Source: DASVXQ01 sp046727955
GTDB taxonomy: Bacteria; Actinomycetota; CALGFH01
Assembly: GCA_046727955.1 (NCBI GenBank)
Contig: JBKPDO010000174.1
Span: 1-22,884, forward strand
Length of the DNA: 22,884 nt
Reading direction: 5' to 3'
Below the pieces are notes generated by a model. The model saw only the letters and a program-made list of their open reading frames with translations. It was not told where the DNA came from and searched no databases. A program made the position numbers and the translations under genes. Within the stretch, counting starts at the first letter, position 1. Every line of letters starts with the position of its first letter. Below, piece by piece: positions 6,870-14,104 of this stretch.

Positions 6870-7598
6870 TTAGGCGGGCTGGATGGTGGAGGCTCCCGAC
6901 GCGTCCCGCTTGGTAAACCGCGGGCTGTCCTGGTAGGTCAGGTGCGAGGCGCCAGACACCTGCGCCGCGATCGTCCCGTCTACCCGGACATTGGCGTGGC
7001 TGGCGCCGGAGAGCTGGATGTCCAGGTCGTGCAGGCTGAGACCGGCCAGCTCGAGATCGCTCGCGCCAGAGCCGTCCGCGCTGAGCGTGCTGGCGGTGCC
7101 GGTGAGCGCGAGGTGGGAGGCCCCGGACACGGTGGCGTCCGCCCGGTCCAGTCCCAGGTCGGCGGTGACGTGGCTGCTGCCAGAGACTTTCAGGCGCAGA
7201 TCCGCGCTCTGCACCTCGCTGGTCACGTCGACGGTGGAGGTGCCAGCCACTTTGACCTCCTCGAGCCGGCGGATGGTGACCTCCGCCCGCAGCGTGGGCC
7301 GGTTCCTGATGATGGCGTGGGGGTTCAGCTGGATGCGGAGAGTGCTGCCGTGGACGCCGACGTCGAGTAGGTCGGCGAGGTTGTCGTCGTAGGTCACCGT
7401 GACCGCTTCGGGCTGGCCGAGGGTGACGCGGACGTCGAATGTATTGGCGACGTCCAGCCTGGTCGCCCCGGCTGCGTCGAGGCGCTTGGAGGCGATCCTG
7501 CCCGAGGCGGTCCGGCCCAGACCGATGCCACCGCAGCCGCTCAGGGCGAGAGTGGCGACAACCATGACGAGCAGTACTGCTCTGGTGAATCGGATCAT
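6870..7598 (-). CDS. Secreted lipoprotein with DUF2807 (head GIN) domain
   Basis: A 242-residue exported lipoprotein. The signal peptide MIRFTRAVLLVMVVATLALS leads to a lipobox LSGC with lipidated Cys22. The remainder is a DUF2807/'head GIN' beta-helical domain with the characteristic SGAS repeat: VSGSSH, VSGASH, GSGASD, LSGASH, VSGASH and a final ASGAST, spaced about 16-25 residues. The function of this family in actinobacteria is not established; envelope or adhesion roles have been proposed. ATG 7598 is preferred over GTG 7613 because AGGGGG precedes it at the right distance. The gene is divergent from the TetR regulator, so the regulator may also influence it. Confidence 0.9.
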   Translation of the reverse strand: MIRFTRAVLLVMVVATLALSGCGGIGLGRTASGRIASKRLDAAGATRLDVANTFDVRVTLGQPEAVTVTYDDNLADLLDVGVHGSTLRIQLNPHAIIRNRPTLRAEVTIRRLEEVKVAGTSTVDVTSEVQSADLRLKVSGSSHVTADLGLDRADATVSGASHLALTGTASTLSADGSGASDLELAGLSLHDLDIQLSGASHANVRVDGTIAAQVSGASHLTYQDSPRFTKRDASGASTIQPA

Positions 7599-7751
7599 CG
7601 TGCCCCCTGCCACAGGTTGCGGTTGCAGGCTACCAAGCCAGGTTCATGACTTCGAGGTCTTCGAGGCAATTGTCGGTGGCGACGGCCCGCGGCTGGCTGG
7701 ATATCTTTACCACCCCGATAAGAGACAGTCATGGCTCCTAGACGGCTACGC

Positions 7752-7783
7752 TACACTGACAGCCCAGGAGACACAAGTGTCTC
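7752..7783 (+). promoter_or_regulatory. TetR promoter region with perfect operator palindrome
   Basis: GAGACAC-AA-GTGTCTC at 7768-7783 is a perfect 7+2+7 inverted repeat ending 19 bp before the TetR ATG. TACACT at 7752-7757 fits a -10 element, which would put the palindrome at the start of the transcript, as for self-repression. A gagaca half-site recurs at 7723-7728. The -35 is not clear. Confidence 0.75.
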
Positions 7784-7802
7784 TTAGATCTGAGGACCAG
7801 AC

Positions 7803-8432
7803 ATGAGCCGACCCACCACGCATCCCCTTCGCCGCCGGCGGCGAGGCGAAACCCTGGAACGCGCCATCCACCAGGCCGCGCTCGCCGAGCTGGCCGACAC
7901 CGGCTACGCCCGGCTGACCTTCGAGCACGTCGCGGCACGCGCCGGCGCCAGCAGGATGTCGTTGTACCGGCGCTGGCCAACTAAGCAGGCGCTCGTCCTG
8001 GACACCCTCGACCACGCGTACCCCGACCTCGGCGCCCTGCCCGACACCGGCAACCTCCGCTCCGACCTGCTGGCCTGCCTCGAGCAGATGGCGGCCTTCC
8101 TTGCCGGCCCCGGCGGCCGTGCCGTGCGATCCCTGATCGCCGAACCACCCAACCCGCAACACAAAGCCCTTGCCGACGCCGTCCGCCAGCGGGTCCTGCA
8201 GCCGCGCCTCGACGTTATCCGCGCAGCCTTCATCCGCGCCGCCGACCGTGGCGAGATCCCCCCGGATGCGCCGACCCCGCTGCTCGCCCGCACCGGGCCG
8301 GCGCTCGTCTTCCAGCACACGATCTTCCACGACATGCCACCCCAGCCCGACGACCTCGCCGACATCGTCGACCACGTCCTGCTCCCCCTGAGCCAAGCAC
8401 CACAGCCACGCGGCTGGCGGCGACTCACCTGA
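7803..8432 (+). CDS. TetR/AcrR-family transcriptional regulator
   Basis: A complete 209-residue ligand-responsive repressor. The N-terminal helix-turn-helix lies at about residues 18-64 (TLERAIHQAALAELADTGYA, then LTFEHVAARAGASRMSLYRRW and PTKQALVLDTL). It is followed by an all-helical ligand/dimerisation domain resembling the TetR_C_11/AefR-type group. The ATG at 7803 follows a weak GAGGA site at about 7792. A perfect palindrome directly upstream suggests autoregulation. Its 3' end overlaps by 8 bp the convergent epimerase remnant. The intact divergent neighbour is the DUF2807 lipoprotein; no transporter is adjacent, so the regulated target is not obvious. Confidence 0.94.
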   Translation: MSRPTTHPLRRRRRGETLERAIHQAALAELADTGYARLTFEHVAARAGASRMSLYRRWPTKQALVLDTLDHAYPDLGALPDTGNLRSDLLACLEQMAAFLAGPGGRAVRSLIAEPPNPQHKALADAVRQRVLQPRLDVIRAAFIRAADRGEIPPDAPTPLLARTGPALVFQHTIFHDMPPQPDDLADIVDHVLLPLSQAPQPRGWRRLT

Positions 8433-8583
8433 GGGGGGACGTGGCGAGCCCCGCCATCCCTTCGGCGAAGCCGGTCCCCGCGCGGAAGCCAAGGCGGTCG
8501 GCGGCAAGCGCGGGGGAGGCGAAGACGTGGCGCACGTCACCGGGACGCCAGCCGCCGGCGACGACGGGGTCAGGGCCGCCCGT
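8425..8583 (-). pseudogene. C-terminal fragment of an NAD-dependent sugar epimerase
   Basis: The minus frame ending at 8425 reads GGWRPGDVRHVFASPALAAD and then RLGFRAGTGFAEGMAGLATSPLR. This matches the C-terminal end of UDP-glucose-4-epimerase-like SDR enzymes, where RPGDVRHVFASP...A...LGF......GM is conserved. Only about 50 residues of an enzyme normally over 300 long remain; the Rossmann domain is missing. Similarity stops near 8580, where a histidine-kinase fragment on the other strand begins, so this is a fusion of two broken genes. The stop overlaps the end of tetR. Confidence 0.75.
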
Positions 8584-8821
8584 AGCGCTGCTGCGGGTGC
8601 GCGACGGCTGCGGCGGCATCGCCGAGACGGACCTGCCCAGAGTGTTCGACCGGCTCTGGCGCGGCGACCCGGCCCGCTCCTCGCGCGGTGCCGGCCTCGG
8701 TCTGGCGATCGCGCGCGGTTTCGTCGAGGCGCATGGTGGCACTATCACAGTAGGCAACGTCCCGGGCGGCTGTGAGTTCATCGTCGAGCTGCCAGGCCCG
8801 TGCGTCGCCCGCCCGCTGTAA
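8575..8821 (+). pseudogene. C-terminal ATPase fragment of a sensor histidine kinase
   Basis: The plus frame reads LLRVRDGCGGIAETDLPRVF, then DRLWRGDPARSSRGAGLGLA and IARGFVEAHGGTI, ending FIVELPGPCVARPL. These are the G1 (DGCGGI), F (VFDRLW) and G2 (GAGLGLAIA) boxes of an EnvZ/OmpR-type HATPase_c domain. The H-box, N-box, HAMP and sensor regions are absent. Upstream in the same frame (8441-8570) the sequence is the reverse complement of an epimerase tail, so the true fragment begins near 8575. No start or ribosome-binding site is evident for so short a piece. It is unlike the kinase at the window start, which is of the NarL type. Confidence 0.78.
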
Positions 8822-8882
8822 CGTATCGCCGGGACGTCCGGACTTTGCAGCGACAGCAGCAGCCTCGGACAGGGGGAGGACG

Positions 8883-9506
8883 ATGGGCGGGTTTGTCTCA
8901 CGAGGGTTCAGGGGGCACCGCCGTGGCGCGCCCGAAGGCGTCGAACGGGACCGGCTGCCGCCAGGGCAGTACGTCGAGGACGGATTCCCGGTCCTGAGCG
9001 CCGGTCCGACGCCCCGGATCGACCCGGCTGAATACCGCTTCCGCGTCGAGGGTCTGGTGCGCACCCCGCGCGAATGGTCGCTGGAGGAGCTCAAGGCTCT
9101 GCCGGGCTCGACCTTCAACGGCGACATCCACTGCGTGACCAAGTGGACCAAGCTGGACACCAGCTTCACCGGGGTCTCGGTCGACGTCCTGCTCGACCAG
9201 GCCGAGCCGCTCGAGGACGCCGGCTTCGTGGTGGCGTTCTCCTACGGCGGCTACACCACCAACCTGCCGATCGACGACGTGCGCGACGGTCGCGCCTGGG
9301 TGGTGTGGGAGTATGAGGGCGAGCCGCTGGAACCCGAGCACGGCGGCCCGGTCCGGCTGCTGGTGCCGCACCTGTACTTCTGGAAGAGCGCCAAGTGGGT
9401 GACCGGCATGCGCCTGCTCGACCACGACGAGCCCGGCTTCTGGGAGACGCTGGGCTATCACAACCGGGGAGATCCATGGCGGGAGGAGCGGTACTGGGGC
9501 GACTGA
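8883..9506 (+). CDS. Sulfite-oxidase-like molybdopterin oxidoreductase
   Basis: A 207-residue, probably cytoplasmic enzyme carrying only the SUOX molybdopterin domain. It begins MGGFVSRGFRGHRR and shows PPGQYVEDGFPVLSAGPTPR, the molybdenum-ligand loop DIHCVTKW with Cys84, SYGGYTTNLP, EHGGPVRLLVPHLYFWKSAK and the end GYHNRGDPWREERYWGD. These are features of the actinobacterial 'sulfite oxidase-like oxidoreductase' family. No signal peptide or membrane helix is visible. ATG 8883 follows an excellent AGGGGGAGGA at 8871-8880. It overlaps the next gene by 31 bp, a ferredoxin-reductase-like flavoprotein that is the likely electron partner. The physiological substrate is not known to me. Confidence 0.95.
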   Translation: MGGFVSRGFRGHRRGAPEGVERDRLPPGQYVEDGFPVLSAGPTPRIDPAEYRFRVEGLVRTPREWSLEELKALPGSTFNGDIHCVTKWTKLDTSFTGVSVDVLLDQAEPLEDAGFVVAFSYGGYTTNLPIDDVRDGRAWVVWEYEGEPLEPEHGGPVRLLVPHLYFWKSAKWVTGMRLLDHDEPGFWETLGYHNRGDPWREERYWGD

Positions 9507-10228
9507 CCTGGCGCCTGGCCCGGGTGACCGGGACCAGGCAGGAGACGCCCATCATCACCACCCTGGCGCTGGAGGTGCCCGACTGGCCCGGTCACCGGCC
9601 GGGCCAGCACGTCGACGTGCGCCTCACCGCCGACGACGGCTACCAGGCGGAGCGCAGCTACTCGATCGCGTCGGCACCGGACATGGAGCGCGTGGAGCTG
9701 AGCGTCGAGCGCATCGACGACGGCGAGGTCTCGCCGTACCTGGTGGACGACCTCGGCCCCGGCGACCAGCTGGAGCTGCGTGGCCCGGTCGGCGGCTACT
9801 TCGTGTGGGAGCCAGAGCTGGGCGGGCCGCTGCAGCTGGTGGGCGGCGGATCCGGGATGGTGCCGCTGATGGCGATGCTGCGCCACCGGGCCGCCGAGGG
9901 CAGCATGGTGCCCACCAGGCTGCTGCTGTCGTCCCGGACAGCGGCGGACATCCTCTACCGGGAGGAGCTCGAGCGTCTGGTCGCCGCCGACCCTGCGCTG
10001 CAGGTCACCCACACCCTGACCCGCGCCCAGCCGCCCGGCTGGAACGGCCTCGCCCGGCGTATCGACGCGGCCATGCTGCAGGAGGTGGCGTGGCCGCCGG
10101 CGGACCGCCCGCTCACCTACGTCTGCGGCCCGACCCGGCTGGTCGAGACGGTGGCGAGCACCCTTGTCGAGCTCGGCCACGAGCCTGCCCGGGTCAAGAC
10201 CGAGCGCTTCGGACCGACGGGAGGCTGA
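9476..10228 (+). CDS. FAD/NAD(P)-binding ferredoxin-reductase-like protein
   Basis: A 250-residue flavoprotein of the ferredoxin-NADP reductase superfamily. The FAD-binding barrel spans about 8-112, with the RSYS motif at 60-63 (AERSYSIASAP) and a PGQHVDVRL strand. The NAD(P) domain follows with LVGGGSGMVP at 121-130 and the C-terminal CGPTRLVETVAS plus a terminal aromatic-containing KTERFGPTGG. It has no 2Fe-2S domain. It probably passes NAD(P)H electrons to the upstream molybdenum enzyme or takes electrons from it. ATG 9476 lies inside the end of the upstream gene with GGGGAG just before it, so translation is coupled. The next gene begins 3 bp after the stop. Confidence 0.94.
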   Translation: MAGGAVLGRLTWRLARVTGTRQETPIITTLALEVPDWPGHRPGQHVDVRLTADDGYQAERSYSIASAPDMERVELSVERIDDGEVSPYLVDDLGPGDQLELRGPVGGYFVWEPELGGPLQLVGGGSGMVPLMAMLRHRAAEGSMVPTRLLLSSRTAADILYREELERLVAADPALQVTHTLTRAQPPGWNGLARRIDAAMLQEVAWPPADRPLTYVCGPTRLVETVASTLVELGHEPARVKTERFGPTGG

Positions 10229-10231
10229 CCG

Positions 10232-10501
10232 ATGGACGAACGTGACCTGCGACTGGACGGCAATGCCGTGGCCGGCATGCTGGGAATGGTCTTCGCCGTG
10301 GAGCCGACCACCAGCCTGGCCGAATGCGCAAACTGCGGCGGCAGCAACCAGCTCGGAGCGCTCCAGGCGTACGTGCACGGCATGGGCGCGGTACTGCGCT
10401 GCCCCAACTGCCAGGAGCCGGTGCTGCGAGCCAGCCACGCCCCCGACCGCATGTGGCTCGACCTGCGCGGCATCCGCTGGCTCCAGGTCGAGGTGAGCTG
10501 A
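10232..10501 (+). CDS. DUF6510-like small zinc-ribbon protein
   Basis: An 89-residue protein with two CxxC pairs, C32/C35 (CANC) and C57/C60 (CPNC), consistent with a zinc ribbon. It starts MDERDLRLDGNAVAGMLGMV and ends WLDLRGIRWLQVEVS. This resembles DUF6510, a small family that I recall being encoded next to sulfite-oxidase-like and flavin-reductase genes in actinomycetes. Its role is unknown; assembly, regulation or electron transfer for the molybdenum enzyme are possible. It starts 3 bp after the reductase stop and is the last gene of the operon. Confidence 0.87.
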   Translation: MDERDLRLDGNAVAGMLGMVFAVEPTTSLAECANCGGSNQLGALQAYVHGMGAVLRCPNCQEPVLRASHAPDRMWLDLRGIRWLQVEVS

Positions 10502-10626
10502 CGCGCGGGCGGGCGCCTGGGTTAGGGGTCTCCGCTCGACAACCTTGCCGGGGTGAACGTGACGGACCTGCGTGGGTTCGTGCTGTGAGGAAACCTTGCT
10601 GTGCGGCGATCCCTTACTGAGTCAGA

Positions 10627-10632
10627 TACAGT
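10627..10632 (+). promoter_or_regulatory. Candidate -10 element (TACAGT) for leaderless dxr
   Basis: TACAGT fits TANNNT and ends 6 nt before the dxr ATG. No Shine-Dalgarno is present in the 25 bp upstream, so initiation at or beside the A of the ATG is likely. No clear -35 is visible. Confidence 0.5.
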
Positions 10633-10638
10633 ACCGGC

Positions 10639-11799
10639 ATGCGTCGAGTGGTCGTTCTGGGGGCCACGGGCTCGATCGGTCGCCAGGCGTTGGAGGTCAT
10701 CGAGCGGTCGCCCCACCTCTCGCTCGCCGGCCTGGCGGCCGGGAGGTCCTGGGAGCCGCTCCTGCGACAGGCACGGGAGCACGGCGTCCAGCGCGTGGCC
10801 CTGACCAGCGGCGAGGCCGCGTCCCACGCGTCGCGGTCCTGGCCCGAGGGCGAGCTGTTCACCGGATCGGACGGTCTGGAGCGGCTGATCTCGGCATGCG
10901 AGCCCGACATCGTGCTCAACGCGATCGTCGGCGCGGCCGGTCTGGCATCCACCATCGCCACCCTGCGCGCCGGCGTCGATCTCGCTCTGGCCAACAAGGA
11001 ATCGCTGGTCGTCGGCGGCGACCTGGTCATGCGACTGGCCGCGCGGACTGGCGCGGCCATCGTTCCCGTGGACTCCGAGCACTCGGCCCTGCACCAATTG
11101 CTCCAGGGCACCGGCCCGCAGGCCGTTGACCGCCTGCTCATCACCGCCTCCGGCGGCCCATTTCGCGGCATGCGCTTCGAGGACATCGAAAACGCCACCG
11201 TCGAGCGTGCACTGGCCCATCCCACCTGGGCGATGGGTGGCAAGATCACCATCGACTCGGCGACCCTGATGAACAAGGGGCTCGAGGTCATCGAAGCCCA
11301 CCATTTATTCGACTGGCCGTACGACCGGATCGACGTCGTCGTCCACCCGCAGTCCATCGTGCACGGGCTACTCGACTTCCGGGACGGCGTGGTGTCGGCC
11401 CTGCTTGGCGCGCACGACATGCGCGTGCCCATTTCCTACGCGCTCCATTTCCCGGAGCGCGTCGACGCGTTCGGCGAGCGCCTGGACATGGCCGCTCTCG
11501 GCTCGCTCCAGTTCGAGCCGGTGGACCACGAGGCGTTCCCGTGCCTCGGTCTGGCCCGGGCGGCCGCGGTCGCCGGCGGCACCGCGCCGTGCGTGCTCAA
11601 CGCCTCGAACGAGGTGGCGGTGGACGCCTTCCTGAACCGGCGCCTGCGCTTCGGCGATATCCCGCGGGTCGTGGAGGAATGCCTGGCGGGGGCCGACGTG
11701 GCGGAGGTCAGCTCCTTCGACACCCTGATGGCTGTCGACGCCGAGGCGCGCAGGGCCGCGCAGCAGCTGGTAAAGACCCTGGAGACGGCCGCTTCCTGA
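10639..11799 (+). CDS. dxr: 1-deoxy-D-xylulose 5-phosphate reductoisomerase
   Basis: A complete 386-residue enzyme of the non-mevalonate isoprenoid pathway, converting DXP to MEP with NADPH and a divalent metal in the cytoplasm. The nucleotide-binding GATGSIG is at residues 8-14 and LANKESLV at about 118-124. Metal ligands are D145 and E147 in VPVDSEHSA and E216 in MNKGLEVIEAH. The HPTWAMGGKITIDSATLMNK segment (about 194-213) is the conserved catalytic loop. It is not beside rseP or ispG, which often accompany dxr in actinobacteria, so it may be relocated or a second copy. There is no ribosome-binding site, and a TANNNT element 6 nt upstream suggests a leaderless mRNA. Confidence 0.97.
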   Translation: MRRVVVLGATGSIGRQALEVIERSPHLSLAGLAAGRSWEPLLRQAREHGVQRVALTSGEAASHASRSWPEGELFTGSDGLERLISACEPDIVLNAIVGAAGLASTIATLRAGVDLALANKESLVVGGDLVMRLAARTGAAIVPVDSEHSALHQLLQGTGPQAVDRLLITASGGPFRGMRFEDIENATVERALAHPTWAMGGKITIDSATLMNKGLEVIEAHHLFDWPYDRIDVVVHPQSIVHGLLDFRDGVVSALLGAHDMRVPISYALHFPERVDAFGERLDMAALGSLQFEPVDHEAFPCLGLARAAAVAGGTAPCVLNASNEVAVDAFLNRRLRFGDIPRVVEECLAGADVAEVSSFDTLMAVDAEARRAAQQLVKTLETAAS

Positions 11800-12067
11800 G
11801 CCCCGGCCCACCGAAGTCCTGAGCGGGCCGACCGCTCGAGACCTTCGCAAGCCCCCGCGTTCGCAAGCCCCCGCGTTCGCAAGCCCCCGCGTTCGCAAGC
11901 CCTCCCGCGATGGTTCACTCGAGAATCATTCCCTGGAATACGGTTGAGATATCAGGTGTTGGCGTGTGCATGATCGATGGAGCGGAAGGTTGGCGCGGGA
12001 AGGAGGACCTTCCGGCGTCTAAGCACGAGCTGCTGGTTTGACTGTCACCCGGACGGGGGGATGAAGG
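11800..12067. other. 268-bp spacer between dxr and the MFS gene
   Basis: No gene is visible. It holds a 16-bp tandem repeat (11844-11909) and a small palindrome ATTCC-CT-GGAAT at 11928-11939 in a locally AT-richer patch that could include the MFS promoter. A GGGGGG run at 12054-12060 is the probable ribosome-binding region for the MFS gene. Confidence 0.6.
11844..11909. repeat. 16-bp tandem repeat, three perfect copies plus one variant
   Basis: The unit ttcgcaagcccccgcg is repeated at 11844-11859, 11860-11875 and 11876-11891, followed by an 18-bp variant with a 'tc' insertion at 11892-11909. It is noncoding, about 45 bp after the dxr stop, and lacks dyad symmetry. Confidence 0.92.
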
Positions 12068-13453
12068 TTGAGCGTGCGGTTGGATGACCGGCGGGTCCAG
12101 AAGCGACCCACTGCTCCCGTCGGCCCGGTCGCTCCCGTCGGCCCGGTCGGCCCGGTCGGGTCCGCGCTCGGCTCCCCCGGGTTCCGCCGCCTGTTCATCG
12201 GCCAGTCGGTCTCCTCGCTGGGTGACTGGGTCGCCACCCTGGCCCTCATCGCCGCCGCCTTCGCGCTCACCAACGGCGACCAGACGGCGGTCGCCGTGGT
12301 GCTGGTCCTACGGCTGGTCCCGCCGATCTTCGCCGCTCCGGTCGGCGGGGTGGTGGCCGACCGGCTGTCGCGACGCACGGTCATGGTCGCCTCGGACCTC
12401 ATCCGCGCGGCGCTGATCCTCGCGGTCCCGTTCGTCGGCATCGTGGGCCTGTACGTGATCGCCTTCGTGCACGAGTGCATCTCACTATTCTTCCTGCCGT
12501 CCCGTGACGCCAGCATTCCCGGGCTGGTGCCCCAGCGGAAGCTGGAGGAGGCCAACGGGCTGATGCTCGCGGCCTCCTACGGGTCCATCCCGGTCGCCGC
12601 CGCGGTGTTCGGCGCGCTTCGCCTGGCACCGGGCCACCTGCCCACCGGCAACTGGCTCAATACCCATCCGATCGCGCTCGCCTTCGCCTTCGACTCGGCC
12701 ACCTTCCTGTTCTCCGCGGCGATGAACGCGGGCCTGCGCCTTGGCGGCGGCTCCGGCCGCCGCGACATCCAGCTGCTTCGCGACCTGGTCGAGGGTGTGC
12801 GCTACATCGGCGGGCACCGCACGCTGCGGGCGCTCTCCTACGGCCTGGTGGTGTCGATGTTCGGCGGCGGGGTGCTGTTCGCCGTCGGCATCGGCTACGT
12901 CCACGAGACGCTCGGCGGCTCGGACACCGCCTTCGGCTGGCTGGCGGCGCTGTGGGGGGTGGGCATGGCGCTCGGGCTGGGCATCGTGCGGCTGCTCTCC
13001 AACGGCAGCCGGCCGCGCGAGTTCCTCGCCGGGGTGGTGGCCTGCGGCCTGGTGCTCGGCCTGATGGCGCTGATCCCGGTGCTGTGGCTGGCGTTCGTCG
13101 CGGCGGTTGTCTTCGGGACGGCCTTCTCGGTGGCCGTGGTGCTGGCCCTCACCATGGCGCAGGAGCAGGCCGACAACGCGGTGCGTGGCAGGATCATGGG
13201 TGGCGTGCAGATGCTGTTCCGGCTGGGCCTGGCGCTGGGCGCGCTCGGGATCGGCGGGCTCGCCCACGCCGTTCCCCGCCTGGCGATCCCGTTCACTATC
13301 GACGGCAACCAGGTCGGCCTGCTGGCGGGGGCCGTCATGATCCTCCTCGGCGCCGCCGCCGCGTCGGGGGTCGCGCGCGAGACGCTGGGCAGACCGGGAC
13401 AGCGTCCCGCCGCCGGTGTCAGCTCTGCGTCGGAGCTTTCTCGGTCTCGATGA
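12068..13453 (+). CDS. MFS transporter (DHA3/EntS-like exporter)
   Basis: A 461-residue, 12-helix membrane transporter. The N-terminal region has a repetitive low-complexity tail (APVGPVAPVGPVGPVG, residues about 16-31) followed by SPGFRRLFIGQSVSSLGDWV, a common start of DHA3-type exporters. The MFS motif A reads GGVVADRLSRRTVM between helices 2 and 3. Related proteins export siderophores or macrolides; the substrate here is unknown. The start is uncertain: TTG 12068 follows GGGGGG at 12054-12060 and GTG 12074 is an alternative; the ATG at 12061 is out of frame. Its 3' end overlaps the convergent MarR gene by 35 bp. The regulator may control it, but they are not divergent. Confidence 0.92.
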   Translation: MSVRLDDRRVQKRPTAPVGPVAPVGPVGPVGSALGSPGFRRLFIGQSVSSLGDWVATLALIAAAFALTNGDQTAVAVVLVLRLVPPIFAAPVGGVVADRLSRRTVMVASDLIRAALILAVPFVGIVGLYVIAFVHECISLFFLPSRDASIPGLVPQRKLEEANGLMLAASYGSIPVAAAVFGALRLAPGHLPTGNWLNTHPIALAFAFDSATFLFSAAMNAGLRLGGGSGRRDIQLLRDLVEGVRYIGGHRTLRALSYGLVVSMFGGGVLFAVGIGYVHETLGGSDTAFGWLAALWGVGMALGLGIVRLLSNGSRPREFLAGVVACGLVLGLMALIPVLWLAFVAAVVFGTAFSVAVVLALTMAQEQADNAVRGRIMGGVQMLFRLGLALGALGIGGLAHAVPRLAIPFTIDGNQVGLLAGAVMILLGAAAASGVARETLGRPGQRPAAGVSSASELSRSR

Positions 13454-13976
13454 CCGGGCCGGCCTGGTCGGGCTGGGGGGCCTTGGGGGTGTGACCGGCC
13501 TGGTCGGGCTGGTCGGGCTGGGGGGCCTGTCCCCGGGTACGGTTGCCCTCGAGGACCTTCGCCATTGCCCCTCGCAGGCAGGCCATCTCGTGCTCCGAGA
13601 GGTGCTGGGCGAAGTACTCCTGGAGGACCGGGGCGAACACCGGCGCCGAACGCTCGAGCGCCTTGTGTCCCTCGGCGGTGAGGACGGCGTAGGTGAGCCG
13701 CCGGTCGGACCGGGAGAACTCGCGGCCGACCAGGCCGGCCTCCTCCAGGGTGTCCACCAGCTGGGTCACCCCGGACTTGCTCACGCACATCCCGTCGGAG
13801 ATGTCCACCATGCGCAGGCGACCCTCGGTCGCGCCCGCCAGCCGGGCCAGCACCTCGTACTGCGCGAGCGAGAGCCCCGTCTCGGCCCGCAGCCGCTTTT
13901 CCGCGGCGGCCGAGATGAAGCGCTGCGCGGTGAACAGCGCCACCACGGTGGCCACGGGTTCCTCTAGTGGTTTCAC
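13419..13976 (-). CDS. MarR-family transcriptional regulator
   Basis: A 185-residue winged-helix regulator. The core covers residues about 5-140: an N-terminal dimerisation helix (ALFTAQRFISAAAEKRLRAE), LSLAQYEVLARLAGA, recognition helix region CVSKSGVTQLVDTLEEAGLV, wing FSRSDRRLTYAVLTAEG and a C-terminal dimerisation helix. A Pro/Gln/Asp-rich tail with a repeated PQPDQAG motif (about 152-175) extends beyond the usual family end and overlaps the end of the MFS gene by 35 bp. GTG 13976 is chosen because a TACGAT element lies 7 nt upstream and there is no Shine-Dalgarno. The gene follows the FAD oxidoreductase on the same strand, 128 bp downstream, and probably has its own promoter. Confidence 0.92.
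   Translation of the reverse strand: MKPLEEPVATVVALFTAQRFISAAAEKRLRAETGLSLAQYEVLARLAGATEGRLRMVDISDGMCVSKSGVTQLVDTLEEAGLVGREFSRSDRRLTYAVLTAEGHKALERSAPVFAPVLQEYFAQHLSEHEMACLRGAMAKVLEGNRTRGQAPQPDQPDQAGHTPKAPQPDQAGPVIETEKAPTQS
13461..13528. repeat. Imperfect direct repeat encoding the PQPDQAG tail of MarR
   Basis: A 23-bp block beginning ggcctggtcgggctgggg (13461-13483) is largely repeated at 13498-13528, with an extra ggtcgggct unit inserted. It lies in the C-terminal extension of the MarR gene just beyond the MFS stop. Confidence 0.7.
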
Positions 13977-13983
13977 AACGGCG

Positions 13984-13989
13984 ATCGTA
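13984..13989 (-). promoter_or_regulatory. Candidate -10 element (TACGAT) for leaderless marR
   Basis: On the minus strand TACGAT is followed by 7 nt and then the GTG start at 13976-13974. The spacing and sequence equal those at the MauE-like gene. An imperfect dyad around 13987-14003 (atcaccaagagttgat) overlaps the element and could be a MarR operator. Confidence 0.5.
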
Positions 13990-14104
13990 TCACCAAGAGT
14001 TGATGAGTCGACGGTTCGATCCTTAATTGTCGCGCCCGCACCGAGTCCACTCCGGCACGGCCGGTGTGCGCGAGGTAGCCGCACGCGCCTCGGCTCGCCC
14101 CGAC

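Noticed and set aside
6870..7598. Repeated SGAS motifs of the DUF2807 lipoprotein as ApbE flavinylation sites
   Set aside because: They are the structural repeat of the head GIN domain and lack the FMN-binding domain context. The gene is far from apbE.
7720..7730. ATAAGAGACAG matches 11 nt of the Tn5/Nextera mosaic end
   Set aside because: The neighbouring bases do not match the rest of the mosaic end and no adapter follows. A chance match or a half-site of the adjacent TetR operator is simpler.
11844..11909. CRISPR-like array after dxr
   Set aside because: The 16-bp units are directly adjacent with no spacers, and no cas genes are present.
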